A DNA stretch of 64,000 nt, taken from positions 219,364,997-219,428,996 of the forward strand of contig NC_081406.1 of NCBI RefSeq assembly GCF_030272615.1, in the 5' to 3' direction. Position 1 is the first letter of the stretch; every line of letters starts with the position of its first letter. The notes beneath the pieces were generated by a model that worked only from the letters and a program-made list of their open reading frames with translations, was not told the origin of the DNA and ran no database searches. Below, piece after piece: positions 42,941 through 56,300 of the stretch. Made by a program: the position numbers and the translations under genes. This DNA comes from Cryptomeria japonica (Eukaryota; Streptophyta; Pinopsida; Cupressales; Cupressaceae).

Positions 42941-45900
42941 TTAAGCATAATATCTACACAAGTGCATAGCATTGATAGGTTCTTTAAGAGGCATACCGTC
43001 TACATCCGCTATTTTGTAAGCACTTGATCCATAATCTTCAATAACGATATATGGTCCAAGCCAATTAGGACTAAATTTTCCCTTTTCTGCAGGTAAGGCA
43101 TTCACATTGCGCTGATTCTCATAGAGGACTAAGTCACTTATTGAGAAGGAACGTTGAATAACCTTATCATTATAGCTTCGTTGTAGAGTTTTGTGATACG
43201 CTTGAATATGCTCAAGAGTGTTTATACGCTGTTCATCAAGCATCTCAAGCTGTTGAAGTCGTTGTTCTCTATAAGAGTCATCATCTACTATACCTTTGAG
43301 AGAAACCCTAAGTGATGGAATCTCTAACTCTAAAGGCATAATAGTGTCAGCACCATAAACAAGATTATAAGGGGTAGTTCCTGTAGCAATTCGTACACTC
43401 ATTCGGTAGGCCCAAAGAGCATAGACTAGCTGATTACTCCAATCCTTACCATGCTTATTCACAGTTTTGCGAAGAATCTATTCAATTATCTTATTGGATG
43501 ATTTGGCTTGACCATTTGATTGAGGATAGTATGGTGTAGAAAATTGATGTTTGATATGATACTTCTCGAGGAATTTCTTCACGTCCTTGTTCTTAAATGA
43601 TGTCCCATTATCTGAGATTATAGTGGAAGGTATCCCGAATTGAGAAATGATGTTTTCTAGAAGAAATTGACAAATCACTTCAGCAGTAGTAGAGTGAAGG
43701 GGAATAGCTTCTACCCACTTCGTAAAGTAATCTGTTGTGGTTATAATGAAGGTGTGTCCTTGAGATGAAGGAGGAGAGATTTTACCAATAAGATCCAAAC
43801 CCCATGCGGAGAAAGGCCAAGAAGCTACTTGAGAATGAAGTTCTTGGGCAGGAGCATGAATCAGATTATTGTGTTGTTGACATTGATGACATTTCTTAAC
43901 AAATGAAAAAGAATCCTTCTGCATAGTTTGCCAATAGTATCCCATATGAAGCAATCTTTGAACCAAGGATTTGCCTCCAAAATGTCCCCCACAGGCACCT
44001 GAATGTGCCTCTTCAAGAGCAACGGGGATTTTCGATTTGTTAAGACAGTGAAGGAGAAGACCATCATAACCCCTTTGGTAAAGGACATTAGACAGAATGA
44101 TATATCTAGCAGACAGCTTGTGGATTCTAGCCCTAGTGTTCCTATTGGCGGAATCAGGAAAGGTACCATCGATTAGATATCTTACGATTTTCGAGTACCA
44201 TTCATCTGAGTCTATAAAGTCACAACATGTTACCAAGCTAGAATCGTCTACAATAGCTGGAGACATAAGGTTATGAATAACAAATTTAAGATCAACCACA
44301 AGGTCCTCTAAAGATACAAGAGAAGCCACACATGCCATTGCGTCCGCATGTCGATTATCTTTTTGAGGAACAGGTTCCATGGTATAAGAATCGAATTTTT
44401 GTAATAAAGAGATAGCAAGGTCTTTATATTGTGATAATTTGTCTTGTTTTGCTTGATACAGTCCTGTTACTTGTCTTATAATCAATTGCGAATCTCCATA
44501 AATATGTATGTGTTTTATATTCAGAGCTAAGGCTTCTTTTATTCCCGCTATAAGAGCCTCATACTCAGCAATGTTATTGGTACACAGGAAATTTAGACGA
44601 TAGGATAAGGGAATGGATTTCCTTGTAGGAGAAATCAGAACAACACCTGCCCCCGATCCCATACGACACTTAGAACCATCAAAGTATAACTCCCAAGTTT
44701 CATCTTTCTCTGTACAAAGAATGAAATCATCGGGAAAAGACTCAAGGTTAGGGAAGGAGAAAGGTGAAGGGGCCTCGACTAAGTGATCGGTCAATGCTTG
44801 CCCTTTAATTTCTCTTTGTGAAACAAATTTAAGGTCAAATTCAGTTAACATCATAACCCACTTAGCTAGGCGTCCTGATAAATCAGTTTTAGAGAAAAGA
44901 TGCTTCAAAGGATCAAACTTTACCATGACGTGGACTTCTGAATTTAAAAGATAATATCTCAATTTCTGAGTCGCAAACACCAAGGCCAAGCATTGTCTTT
45001 CTATCACAGAATATCGGGTCTCATAATCGAGTAAGGTACGACTTATTTAATAAACCAGACATTCCTTACCATCTTTATCATGTTGTGCCAACAATGCTAC
45101 GAGAGCATGAGAGGAAGCAGCTGTATACAGAAGGAAGGATTTAGAAGGTTCGGTAGATTGAAGAATAGGAGGACTAGCCAAATACACTTTTAAATCTTCA
45201 AATGCTTACTGACAATCTTCGTTCCATTGAAAAGTAATATTCTTTTTGAGAAGTTGAGTAAAAGGAAAGGTACGATCCACAAGTTGAGATACGAACCTAC
45301 GAATAGCTTGAATCTTTCCTTGTAAGCTTTTAAGTTGAGACACATTTCTAGGAGGTGGCATGTTGACAATAGCATCTATTTTCTTAGTGTCCACCTCAAT
45401 CCCACGATGCGAAACTATGAATCCTAATAGTTTTCCACTATCCACACCAAAAACACATTTTCGGGGATTCAAGCGCATGTGATATTTACGAATTCTTTCA
45501 AAGATTTGACGAAGGATTTTAATATGATCTATACAAAGAATGGATTTGGCTAAAATATCATCAACATAATCCTCTAAAATCTTATGCATGTAATCATGAA
45601 AGATAAGGGTCATCGCTCGTTGATAAGTTGCACCGGCATTTTTAAGTCCAAAAGGCATCATTATCCAACAAAACGTACCCCAAGGAGTGGTGAAAGCGGT
45701 TTTGAATTGATCTTGAGGGTTAATGAAAATTTGATTGTATCTTGAAAAACCATCCATGAAGGATAACAAGGCATGTCCTGCTGTAGAATCAACTATCATG
45801 TCAATGTTTGGAAGAGGGAAATCATCTTTTAAAGAAGCTCTATTTAAATCTCAAAAATTGGTACACATTCTTATTTTATTATCTGGTTTAGCCACAACGA

Positions 45901-46333
45901 CAATATTTGAAATCCATGGGGAATAATCAGTAGGGCGAATAAATCGAGCATCCAATAATTTTTCAATCTTAGCCTTAACAAGCAGAGCCACCTTAGGATT
46001 CATTTTTCGAATCTTTTGTTTCATGAGCTTAGCATCGGGAACTAAGACAATATTATGAGTGACAATCTTAGGATCTATAAAAGGCATGTCAGAGTATGTC
46101 CAAGCAAAGATCTCGGGGAATTCATGCAATAAATCTTCATATTGTTTTTGTTCTTTTTCATCCAAACATTTTCCAATTTTAATAACTTTTTCCTCCTTGC
46201 AAGGATCCATCTTAACATCAATGGTGTCACTTATGAGAAGATTACTTTGTTGAGGAGTATCCTTTAACTGAGGGAATTCTTTCACAATCTCATCATTATC
46301 GATCTCTTTTCCAAAATAGGCTTCAGTGTTCAA
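42941..46333 (-). pseudogene. Tat-type pol: RT, RNase H, archaeal-type RNase H, integrase
   Basis: One reading line with a few stops. RT runs from about 46000 to 45206, with SPWISNIVVVAKPDNKIRMC and catalytic DYVDD (about 45560-45577). LTR-type RNase H follows, then a second RNase H (WELYFDGSKCRMGSGAGVVL...NNIAEYEALI...DSQLIIRQ, about 44720-44480). Integrase has an HHCC zinc motif (HSGACGGHFGG...CHQCQQH, about 44010-43860), catalytic WGLDLIG...SDNGTSFKN...QSNGQAKSSNKIIE and a C-terminal GPY-like stretch (FSPNWLGPYIV). In-frame stops lie at about 45850, 45206, 45048 and 43478. Motifs are intact otherwise, so decay is recent. Confidence 0.93.
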
Positions 46334-46398
46334 ACAATAAGGGAGTACCCTATTGTGATGATAACGAGGAAGAGTATCATATGCTCCTCAAAACTTAG

Positions 46399-48486
46399 CT
46401 AAAGCATCATCGGTAGGAAAGATATCCAAAGCACAGTCACACAAAGGATCCCCATCAATATACTCAGGGTGTTGCATTGATAGAGATGTAGAAATAGCAT
46501 TAACACTAATACATGGTCTCTTAGAAGCTTTAGTGTGTTTGAGGGATTATAGCCAAGTCCAAAGGCATAATTGTGAAAATTATTCTCTAGAGGAACCTTT
46601 ATCCCTTGTTCGTGAGTGCCACAACCATTTCCATGATACCCATGCTTAGCAAAAATGCGAAAACCATGACCATAACGATCAGCCATTTCAGAAAGAGAAG
46701 GCGGTTTTTCATAAGACGAAGAATCAAACTCTTCAAAATTAGAGGTGTGAGGAGAAGAAGTTTGAGAAGCGGCCACAAAATTATTACTCATAGGTTCAGG
46801 TAAGATTGACTGATTTTTAGCTTCTTCCTTCTTTTCAACCTTAAGCTCCCTAGAAGGAACCTTATATTCACCTACAAAGGTGGGATTAAAATCAAGAGAT
46901 CCCCAATCGTCTTCTGCGAGAACCTTCTCAGGATCAAAATCCTTCTCATGTGTAGATTCAAGTCGAGAAGAATCTTCTTCAGGAGCTCCAGACTCATCCA
47001 AAGAATTTTGATCATCAGAGAGCGAGGATTCATCGATAGGTATCTTGTTTAAAGAGTCATCACTAGATGAGGACGACTTAGAAGAACCCCCTTTGGAAGT
47101 AGATGTTTGTAAACAAGCTTGGAAATTAGTATCACCTATCAAGGTATATGTCTTATTGTTATAGATAAATTTAACTTGTCTATGCAATGTAGAGGGGACA
47201 ACTTGCATACTGTGAATCCAAGGTCTCCCTAATAACAAGTTGTATGTTAAATTTCCCGACATAACATGGATAGGAGTAGGCAAAGTAACAGGTCCCACTA
47301 TGAGAGGTAAGGTGATAATACCTAATGAAGTCTTAGCCACATTGTCAAAGCCTCGAATGGGACGAGAGTCAGGCTCAATGAGAGATGTATCCACATTCAT
47401 TTTATGCAATAGATTAATGCTACACACATTAAGGCCAGAGCCATTATCTACTAGTGTTCGTCTTATAGCAATGTCTTTCATGATAACCACAATCATCAAG
47501 GGATCATATTGATGTTGAATTTCACTAGTAGGCAACTCATCTTGGGTAAACACAATTTGAGCTTTAGGATTCATCACAGAGTTAACCAAAGATGCTATAT
47601 TACTAGATGTATTTAGTGGAGGAACATTCAAATCTTTCAAGGCATCTTGTAACATTCCATGATGAGCGGAAGAAGTTTGAATCAAATCCCAGAGGGATAT
47701 CTTAGCAGGGGTAGCTTTAAGTTGTTCTATGAGATCATATTCCTTACCCATAACTTGCGAAATACGGGGAGCTTGTGGAAGAATTGGTTGAGGATTAGGA
47801 AGAGAAACTGGAATAACAGGAGGAGGATTAGGCTGCCTATTATTTCTGGTGTGATAAGTATGGGCAACCACATGATAACTCTCTCTAGTTAATTGCTTGG
47901 CATAACTATAAGGACTTATAGGTTTTCTTCCTTGCACAGTGATGATTGGTTTATTCGGAGTACGAAAGGAATCATGATCATACCCTCCTTGGACAGTAAG
48001 GAGAGGTGATTTAGGAACTTGAAAGGTGGGAGAATGATAAGTACCTTGGACTTCAAAGAGAGGCTTATTATGCTCATTCAGGTTTATCATGTTAACCAAT
48101 TTAGAAGTCTTGTTCTTGTTTAAAGATTTCGATAAAGCCACAAAGTCATCAAGAGCATCATCCAACAAAGCATGATCATAGCGATTAAAAGTTTTGTCTT
48201 TTGATTCAAAAGGAGATATCTCTTCATAGAGGGGATTATTGAAAACAACCATGTTACTAGATTCAGTGGAAGAGTTGATAGGAATGTACCCTTGAGAGGA
48301 ACCATTCGACTTATCTTTCTCATCACACCTAAATGGCATAGTAACAAGGTTTATGAGTTTTTGGTAAAATGAAGGTTTGGCATCTTTAGGGTTCAAAAAC
48401 TCATCTAAAGCTTCATCTAATTCATCTTGGCTATACTCATAATAATCATCGTAAACATGAACATCTTGCAAATAAAAGTCTGACAT
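46399..48486 (-). CDS. Protease-bearing ORF replacing gag, 695 aa
   Basis: Open from the ATG at 48486. The N-terminal 250 residues are acidic and Tyr/Ser-rich (MSDFYLQDVHVYDDYYE) with three copies of a P-x-x-(E/T)VQG motif about 22 residues apart (LFEVQG, LLTVQG, IITVQG). Residues 265-300 resemble the linker before protease in Tat elements (ISLWDLIQTS). The aspartic protease is at about 345-430 (TLVDNGSGLNVCS, then LTYNLLLGRPWIHSM). A Ser/Asp/Glu-rich spacer follows. There is no gag capsid core and no CCHC knuckle. A -1 frameshift near 46540 and a TGA near 46393 cut it from the RT segment, and the last 40 or so residues shown are out of frame. Confidence 0.85.
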   Translation of the reverse strand: MSDFYLQDVHVYDDYYEYSQDELDEALDEFLNPKDAKPSFYQKLINLVTMPFRCDEKDKSNGSSQGYIPINSSTESSNMVVFNNPLYEEISPFESKDKTFNRYDHALLDDALDDFVALSKSLNKNKTSKLVNMINLNEHNKPLFEVQGTYHSPTFQVPKSPLLTVQGGYDHDSFRTPNKPIITVQGRKPISPYSYAKQLTRESYHVVAHTYHTRNNRQPNPPPVIPVSLPNPQPILPQAPRISQVMGKEYDLIEQLKATPAKISLWDLIQTSSAHHGMLQDALKDLNVPPLNTSSNIASLVNSVMNPKAQIVFTQDELPTSEIQHQYDPLMIVVIMKDIAIRRTLVDNGSGLNVCSINLLHKMNVDTSLIEPDSRPIRGFDNVAKTSLGIITLPLIVGPVTLPTPIHVMSGNLTYNLLLGRPWIHSMQVVPSTLHRQVKFIYNNKTYTLIGDTNFQACLQTSTSKGGSSKSSSSSDDSLNKIPIDESSLSDDQNSLDESGAPEEDSSRLESTHEKDFDPEKVLAEDDWGSLDFNPTFVGEYKVPSRELKVEKKEEAKNQSILPEPMSNNFVAASQTSSPHTSNFEEFDSSSYEKPPSLSEMADRYGHGFRIFAKHGYHGNGCGTHEQGIKVPLENNFHNYAFGLGYNPSNTLKLLRDHVLVLMLFLHLYQCNTLSILMGILCVTVLWISFLPMML

Positions 48487-48633
48487 TTTGAAATAAAGGT
48501 TGCATAAAATTTAAACACACAATGCAAAGAAACACACTCTTTTTTTTTTTTCTTTTTTTAATAAAAATGAAATGAAAACACACTAAATCTAGATCTAGAT
48601 CTAACAAATGCAATGCAAGAGGAAGCAATGATA

Positions 48634-48653
48634 GATTCACGTCGGGTTCACCA
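48634..48653 (-). other. Primer binding site, tRNA-Trp type
   Basis: On the minus strand, three bases after the 5' LTR, TGGTGAACCCGACGTGAATC is complementary over about 20 nt to the 3' end of plant nuclear tRNA-Trp as I remember it (...GATTCACGTCGGGTTCACCA). This is a long match for a PBS. Confidence 0.75.
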
Positions 48654-48656
48654 AAA

Positions 48657-50309
48657 TGTGTAGGGGAAAAAGCGAGACTAGGTCAACATGCCCTAATCCT
48701 ACCTTTTGACACACATTACGGAATACAAAAGAGCCTAGAGGTATCACACAATTGGCTACTTCTTTTTGTGAAAGAGAGAGCCATGGGCTACCTGTTAGGA
48801 TTTCTATTCCTTTGTTGAAATTGAAAGATAAAATGATGCAAGTTCAAGTCCTAATGCATGTATGAACTAATAACAAGATTGCAGAATTGAGATTAAACAA
48901 TGAACAGCTGTAAACACAAGGATGAAATAAGAATACAAATGTGTACCCGGAGTCAAAATCTGAGTGAAAATGTTCGGGACGGGGGCGCGGGCGCCACTGT
49001 CCTGATACTATGCTGGAAACTGCACTTGAAACTGCTGTCTTGCACTCTAGAAACTGTCAAAAATGTTGTCTGTCAGGAGGACCAGGGTGCCCAGTGCCTC
49101 TGTCCCAAGGACCAGGGTGCCCAGCGCCCCTGTCTTGGTAGGACCAGGGTGCCCCACGCCCCTGTCTAGGTCTTTTTCTCTGCAATTTGGTGTGGAGTGC
49201 TGTCTCGACCTGCTTTTCCCGGATCTATAACCTGCGGCGTCGTCGGAGTCCCGAAACCTGCACTTGTATCTGAAAAAGGGTATGGTGGGCAGCTATATAG
49301 GGTTTTTCCTTAGTCAAACCCCCGCTTCGGTGATTTCCACCTCCATGAATAGCCAAGTTGTATTGTAAAATGTATTGTGTGTGTAGACCTTGTGTGTGTA
49401 CAAGATCCTAAAATGCAAGTAAGCAAACTAAAGCAACCTAGAAAGTAAAACCTAATTGCTTGTAAATGATAATGTAAATGCTCTAAATCAAGATGCAAAG
49501 TGATCTAAAGCATGAATAAATGATATATTGAATCTTATGCAAAGACATGAAAACAACATGAAATCATACCCAACCCCCAAGGGAGGGGTACAAGCCAATC
49601 TTCAGTCGGTAATCTCGTATTGTTCTTCAATGTCTTCCAAGCCCTAAATGGATGAATGAAATTGATAAATGCTTGATAGAAGGATGTTGAATGTTGTTGA
49701 AGTCTTCAAAGATCTGCTCTTTCACTGCATATGAGGTTCCTGAAAACCAAATTCAGATCCTTTCAAATGAAGAAAGAGAGCTCTTATGTATGAAACCCTA
49801 GGTCGTAATTTCGTCTTTTGGCCGACCTAGAGATTGAATCTCCTGCCAATTTCTTAGGGTTAAGCTTTATTTTATGATTGGATTGTGCTCCTAAAATTTC
49901 AGGAAAAATGTCTAGGACCATGTGCACTCCGGACGCCACGGTCCCGACAACTTTTCACCAAACTTCAGGGCTGTCGGATATGATGATTTTAGAGAGAATC
50001 CCGAAGTTACAGGTGATTTCAAGATGTTTTGACCCCCGAAACCAAGCCCCCAAGTTCAAAATAGGACTTAATTAGGGTTTTTGATTGAATGATGTATTGG
50101 AGGAATAAAATGAAAAGGCAACACTTTAACGAAAGGGCCCAACTTTATGATGCAGAGGACGATGAAATAGGACCTTAGACCTAATTAATTTGATTAATTA
50201 AATGCTAAAGGAGAAATGCAATGCAAAATGTAAAATGCACCAAGGCAGGTTCTAAACTAGGTGTGAAATTGTACCACCCTAGCAAGTGCGTACAATTTAC
50301 GATGCTACA
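48657..50309 (-). repeat. 5' LTR of the Tat-type element (1653 bp)
   Basis: Starts TGTGTAGGGG and ends GATGCTACA, paired with 37539-39198. This copy has an extra GGACCAGGGTGCCC unit (49078-49150) and lacks the duplication near the other end. The differences suggest an insertion old enough for stops to have accumulated but still readily aligned. Confidence 0.95.
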
Positions 50310-50314
50310 CATAT

Positions 50315-53300
50315 TATAGGATTAAGGCACATTTTGACATCTTGTTTGATCCTATAACTCACCTTGCATTTATAATCATGGCTATTGTACACTTTATACA
50401 ATCTCATAGATATTAATATTAAGCAAACTCTTTTCTTGTATACCCTCTTTTTGGAAGGCTATTATTGTTTTTGGTGATGAGCTTAGAGTGTTGAGTTAAT
50501 CTTAAGCTCCTACAACATTGGCTTGCCACTACTTATGCATATATCAATTGTCAATCTAGAAACATGATCATTTCTTATGGAAGTAACATAAATAAACTAA
50601 GCATCTATCATCCTTCTCAACCCTCAACAAAGGACCCATTTTGATTAAAACATGAGGAAATTAAACATCTTGCTTTCCTTCTACGTGTATCAAGGATATT
50701 TGTTAAGAGTAATTATTTTGGTTATTCTAATAGAGTAAGCAAATCAATAAGGTGGTTGACTTGTCTAACGATATATAGGGAAGCTAGTTTGAGGGGATGT
50801 TGACTAGGCTACCTTGACACAAAGGTACGATCTTCCCAAGATACATATGGTTGCTTATTCTTAGTATGAAGAATCTCATATCCATAGGCACCATCAAACA
50901 ACCAAGTTTTCCAAACATGCATTTCCATTGTACAAGATAAGTTGTATGTTGCAAAATATCTTATACTAATTAATCAACCATATACCTACTTTATTTAAAT
51001 TCTTAAGCATTTAAAGGAAATTAAACCACTTTTTCTTGTCCACATTTTGGTGAACCTAAGAATCTTAAACACTTGCATTGCTTGTGAAATAATTGTAAAA
51101 AAATATCACCTCTAGAAGTGTATTAGAATAACATCTACAAATATCTGAAACGTACATAGATTTGTGTCCAAACTGCAAGTTCATATTAGAAAGGATTGCT
51201 TGTCTAAATTTACAAACACAACAATTGTAATTCATTATTTATAAATGTTTTTGAAAGTATGGTATAGAGCAAGGCAAGCATGTGTAAATATTAAATTATA
51301 GATGAAATATAATTTTATTTTTTAAATCCCTTCGCACAAATTTCAGACACAAACATTAGATTCCTTGAGAAAGATAAATTTGGTATTTAATTACATCTTT
51401 CTTGATTTTAGAAGTGTATACCAAAGATTCAGCTATGGAGGAACAAGCATAATTACTACCTCATAAATAGAATACAGTAGAGGCAATCTAACCTAATGCA
51501 TAATTAATATATATTTCTTACATAATTATTAAAGTACAGTTTTTGCTACAAAGGTTTTGCAAATGACTATCAACAAGTTAAGCAGGCCTAGATGTGAGTG
51601 AAAATCCTAAAACTATATCAAAATGGAAGGCGAAAACTCCAAAAATAGTATTTCAATAAGTCAATCACCAAGAAAAAACCACATAGTTTACCCAAATAAA
51701 AGGAGTTTATAAGAAAATAATTTCAAATAAAAATAAGAAATATTTTTTCACATATAAAATGAATTTCAAATAAACTAAGAAAGAGTGAGCAAGTCAATGT
51801 TGAAGTTTTACCTTGATGAACACCAAATGGTCAAGGTGCTCACCAAGCCTAAACAAAATGGTGTTGTGGAAACCATGTCATCTACAACATTGATCTTTGA
51901 AATCTCCTTGGAATTAAAATATTGCGGAGCTTGAAAATTCATCATATAATTGTTTCTCAAACAATTGTAGCTCACAATGGAGATTGACTACACTACAAAC
52001 CAAAGATTAGTATAGATTAAAAATGCATACTAAACAATGCCATGAAAGTGGTAAATTACTAGTAGCTCTTCCAATTGTATACCTTAGTACCAATATCAAC
52101 AAGGAGATCCACAAGTGTAGACTTCATCTTTCTCTTACCACTCTTGAAATTATCCCCTCCAATAAGATTATTCTTCACAATGACTAACTTTATTAAATTT
52201 GCATGACATAATACTCAAATAAAGTTGCAAGCCAATGTCTCATCCCATATTTCTTATTTATGATATTATTTATATTTTAAATTAATTATAGGCCCCAACA
52301 TTATGGAGCATATATGATATTGTGGAAGAACATGTGTGACATTTTGGTTCTACAAAGAATTCTAGGCAAATAGTTGAACTTTGGAGTTTTTCAGGGAACA
52401 ATGGAGATGGTACACTAGTTAAAGGATGATAAAAAATTGTCATTGAAAAACAAATATTTTAACAAATAAATATTCAATCTTTTTAGGCACAAACGAAAGC
52501 ATTAGCATGGGATGACCATATCCAAAAGTGTTATGATCAAATATATTCTAAGAAATTATTAAATTTGAGAGTTTGGAAAATGAGTATGACAACTTTGACA
52601 AGTCCAATAGGTCAACAAATTTTACAAGGCTCTAGATCAAATTGTTGGGATTGGGTGGAAGGGTACGTCATGAGGATGAAGGTTGACAAACTAATAGACA
52701 AATGGGAAGTGGATATGAATGAGATGGCATATGAGGAGTGACATACCCAAAAGTTGGAAACTCCAACAATATCTAGAACATAAGGAAATCACCCCAACCC
52801 ACCTAAATCTAAGAATAATTTATAAATTTTACAACCTTGTACATATAGTGACAATTACAAGATAACAAAAGGTAACAATTTAAGTAACACTTTGACTCAT
52901 GAAAAATCCACTTATACTATCTTGTATTGATTATAAAAGCTAGGCTAACATAAAGAAACTATCGAAAAAATTATATAGGTTGATCAAACAATTTCCTACT
53001 TTACCCGATGAGAGAAAAGAATGCATGAAAGCTTACATAATAACCATACGCAAAGCTCAAAGAAATACCACATGTTAACACAAGACATACCTTTGAAAAA
53101 ACCTCAAGAGGGAAAAACCTAGCCTCCAAAAGCAGCCACATTCAATGTATTATTCAGCAATTAAATTATTGTAATACTTACAAAGTCTCCATGAATACTT
53201 ATAAAACAATAAGATTCTCCAATGCATCCTCCATGTATATGCATATCCCATGTTATGCTTTACATATGCACTCTTCAAGAGTAGGCTCAATACAATGAGA

Positions 53301-53359
53301 GCCAAGCTAATAACTATCCAACTTCAACCACTAAGCTTGCTTTTATAGAATCTGATAAT
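50315..53359. other. AT-rich intergenic or intronic DNA
   Basis: Continues the target sequence from before 37534. No open frame or repeat structure that I can support. It may be part of an IF-2 intron or simply intergenic. Confidence 0.55.
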
Positions 53360-56300
53360 ATGATGAAACTATACGGATCTGGTCAACTACTGAGAGGGGG
53401 GGTGGGTGAATCAGTAGATAGAAAATAAACTAAAATTTCACCAAACTTAATTCCAACTTAGAAACCAATCACTAAACTAACCGGTTTAGTCACTGTATCA
53501 AAAACTGCAACTGCACTGTCAAACTTTACCGATTGACCAAAACATCAATGATACAAGGTAACAGATCTGAAACTCACATTCCATTTACCCAAAACATTAA
53601 ACCACTTCACTAATACCAGTAATAACTCATTTTAGATCATTTCTAGTTATCTAAACATATCTAAGTGGCTTTACCAGTTATTCATATCAACCATATCAAA
53701 AACACATTCACAAAATCATTCACCACTTGACACAATGATTTTTCACGTGGAAACCCAAATGGGAAAAACCACGGTGGGGATGAATACTCACAAGTATTCT
53801 GAACTCTTCTGAAGTTCGCCCTGTTAGGAGTCGAGCCTTGTTAGAAGCTTATACAATAATGTCCTGTTAAGAACAAATCCGGTTAAGGACCACCCGATTA
53901 AGGGATTGACTACAATACACTGTTAAAGGCAATACCCTGTTAGAGGCAACCTCTGTGGAAGATTCCAAATCCAAGCTAATGGATCACCTGGTTAGAAAAT
54001 TTAAACAAGAAGCCTGTTAAAGCTTACTTGGTTAGGGGATTTAACTGTTGTAATGGTTAGAGAACAACAAGTTCTTTGTTGATCTAGTAATAGCACATCC
54101 TTGCTTAATCAGATCCTATTTTGCTCCTATTTGCCTTCACAACATTCTGCAGACACACTTTCTAGTTTGGCAACAATCACACTTAACCAAATTTGCCAAC
54201 ACAACATTGAAACGAATCATCGACCTTATAAGAAAATACAATAGGTTGGCAACACAAAACAAAACCTACAAATCTCATAGAGATTACAAACATATTGGTT
54301 CCAACACAACCATTAGATTACATAGCAATCAACTACACATTGTTCTAGACAACTTGAACCACTTCTGGATCACCGCACATTGGATCCTGTAACTCATCAT
54401 GCGTTTTACACTTCATGCTATGCATTTGATCATTCTCAAGATAAACAGTTATCTTCATGTGCCAAAACCACTTTGAAACTCATCACGTGCATCATGCATA
54501 TGTGACATCTTCATCTCCGATCACCATTCGGTCATAGATCATCACAACAAATTCTCCAAGCTCCATTGATTAGGGTTCTGCTTATCAACTGGTTAGGGTT
54601 ACGGGTTGATCACTCTACTTCAATAATAATACCAATACCGGTTGCCTCCACTTCTTAACTACCAATTGCATTATTGCAATACATCTTCATTACCGGTTGC
54701 AATACATCTTCATTACCGGTTGCAATACATTTTCATTACCGGTTGCTATTGACATCAACGACAACACTATACTTCATCAATGCAGTCTTCATGCAATGCC
54801 AATAATCTCCCCCTTTGGCATTGATGGCAATACAAATATCAATACCCTTGATTATGATGATTGAGAGTAAAGCATATACACAGGTATAGGAATCCTGGTT
54901 TACATTTTTCCACATACTCTCCTTCAACTATATCTTCATGTCTTCAGCTGGTAACTGGATATTCAATCATACAACTCTTCTCCCCCTTTGACAACAATGC
55001 CAAAGTGAAGGTTAACCATACAGTTTCATGCTTCACCTCTCTGCAACTAGTTGCTCCCCCTGTGGAGTAGCTCCACTCTTCACCAATCCTGCTGCAAGAT
55101 TTTCAATAGGCTTCGGGATTGATGGCTTCCCCATTTGCTGCAATTGACTTCATGTAGGGGTACAACCCCTAACTTTACTCTAAGATACTCAAATTTAGCC
55201 TTAGGTAGAGGTTTGGTAAAGAAATCTGCTAGTTGTTCTTTAGTAGATACATGCTCCAATGACACATCTTTACTTTGCACTTTCTCTCCCAAGAAATGAT
55301 AAGCTCAATATGCTTTGTCCTAGCACGCAACATTGGATTCTTTGAAATGTTTATTGCACTTGTGTTATCATAGAAAATCCTTACCAGTTCTGATATCTTT
55401 AGCTTGAAACCTTCCAAAATGTGTTTCATCCAGATTAATTGGGTACAATTCATATATGCTGCAACATATTCGACTTCTGGAGTAGATTGAGAGATACAAC
55501 TCTATTTCTTGCTGCTCCATGACACTAGTTTGCCTCCAAGAGAAAATGCTCCTCCAGTTGTACTCTTCCTGTCATCAACATTACCTGCTCAATTTGCATA
55601 TGTATAGACTTTTAGATCAAAGTTACCTGCATATGGATACCATAATCCATAATCAATTGTACCTTTCAGATATCTGAAAATTCTGTTGGCTGCAACCATG
55701 TGTGTATCCTTCGGGCTTTTCTAAAATATGGCAACCAATCCTATTGCATGAGCAATGCTCGATCTGCCGTGGACAACATAATGTAGTTTACCTATCATTG
55801 ACTTGTACTCCTTTTCATCAACTGATGCAAAATCATCTTCTTTAGACAATTTACAACCTGTAACCATTGGTGTTCCAACTAGTATACAGTCTCCCATTCC
55901 AAAAGTCTTCAACACTTCTTTCACATATTTGGATTGTGTGATGAAAATACCTTCCTTCATTTGTTGGATTTGCAAACCTATGAATTTTTTTTATCTCACC
56001 TACCAGTGACATCCATTTCATTAGCAAAATCATGAGACATATCATCATTTCCTCCAAAAATGATATCATCCACAGATACCTCACTTACCAGTATCTTATC
56101 ACCTTCTGTATTGAGATATATGATATTGTCTTCACTAGTTCTTTGAAAACCTATCTTCACCAAGTGAGAGTGCAATCTTTCATACCATGCTCTTGGTGCT
56201 TGCTTCAGTCCATATAATGCCTTATGTAATTTGCACACCATGTCCTTTTCTACAATTAAAGTATAACCATCTAGCTGTTCAATGTAGACTTCCTCTTCCA

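Larger units (their letters stand above)
37534..50314 (-). mobile_element. Full-length Tat-type Ty3 retrotransposon without gag, with antisense PMD gene
   Basis: The element runs 37539-50309 between CATAT target duplications (37534-37538 and 50310-50314). The LTRs start TGTGTAGGGG and end GATGCTACA. Minus-strand order: 5' LTR (50309-48657), PBS complementary to tRNA-Trp, polyprotein with protease, RT, RNase H, a second (archaeal-type) RNase H and integrase (48486-42941), PPT (39213-39199), 3' LTR (39198-37539). The double RNase H is the mark of the Tat/Ogre lineage. A plus-strand, three-exon PMD gene (39778-42331) lies between integrase and 3' LTR. No capsid domain or zinc knuckle is present, and only 170 bp separate the PBS from the first ATG. 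The element is decayed and probably non-autonomous. Confidence 0.93.
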
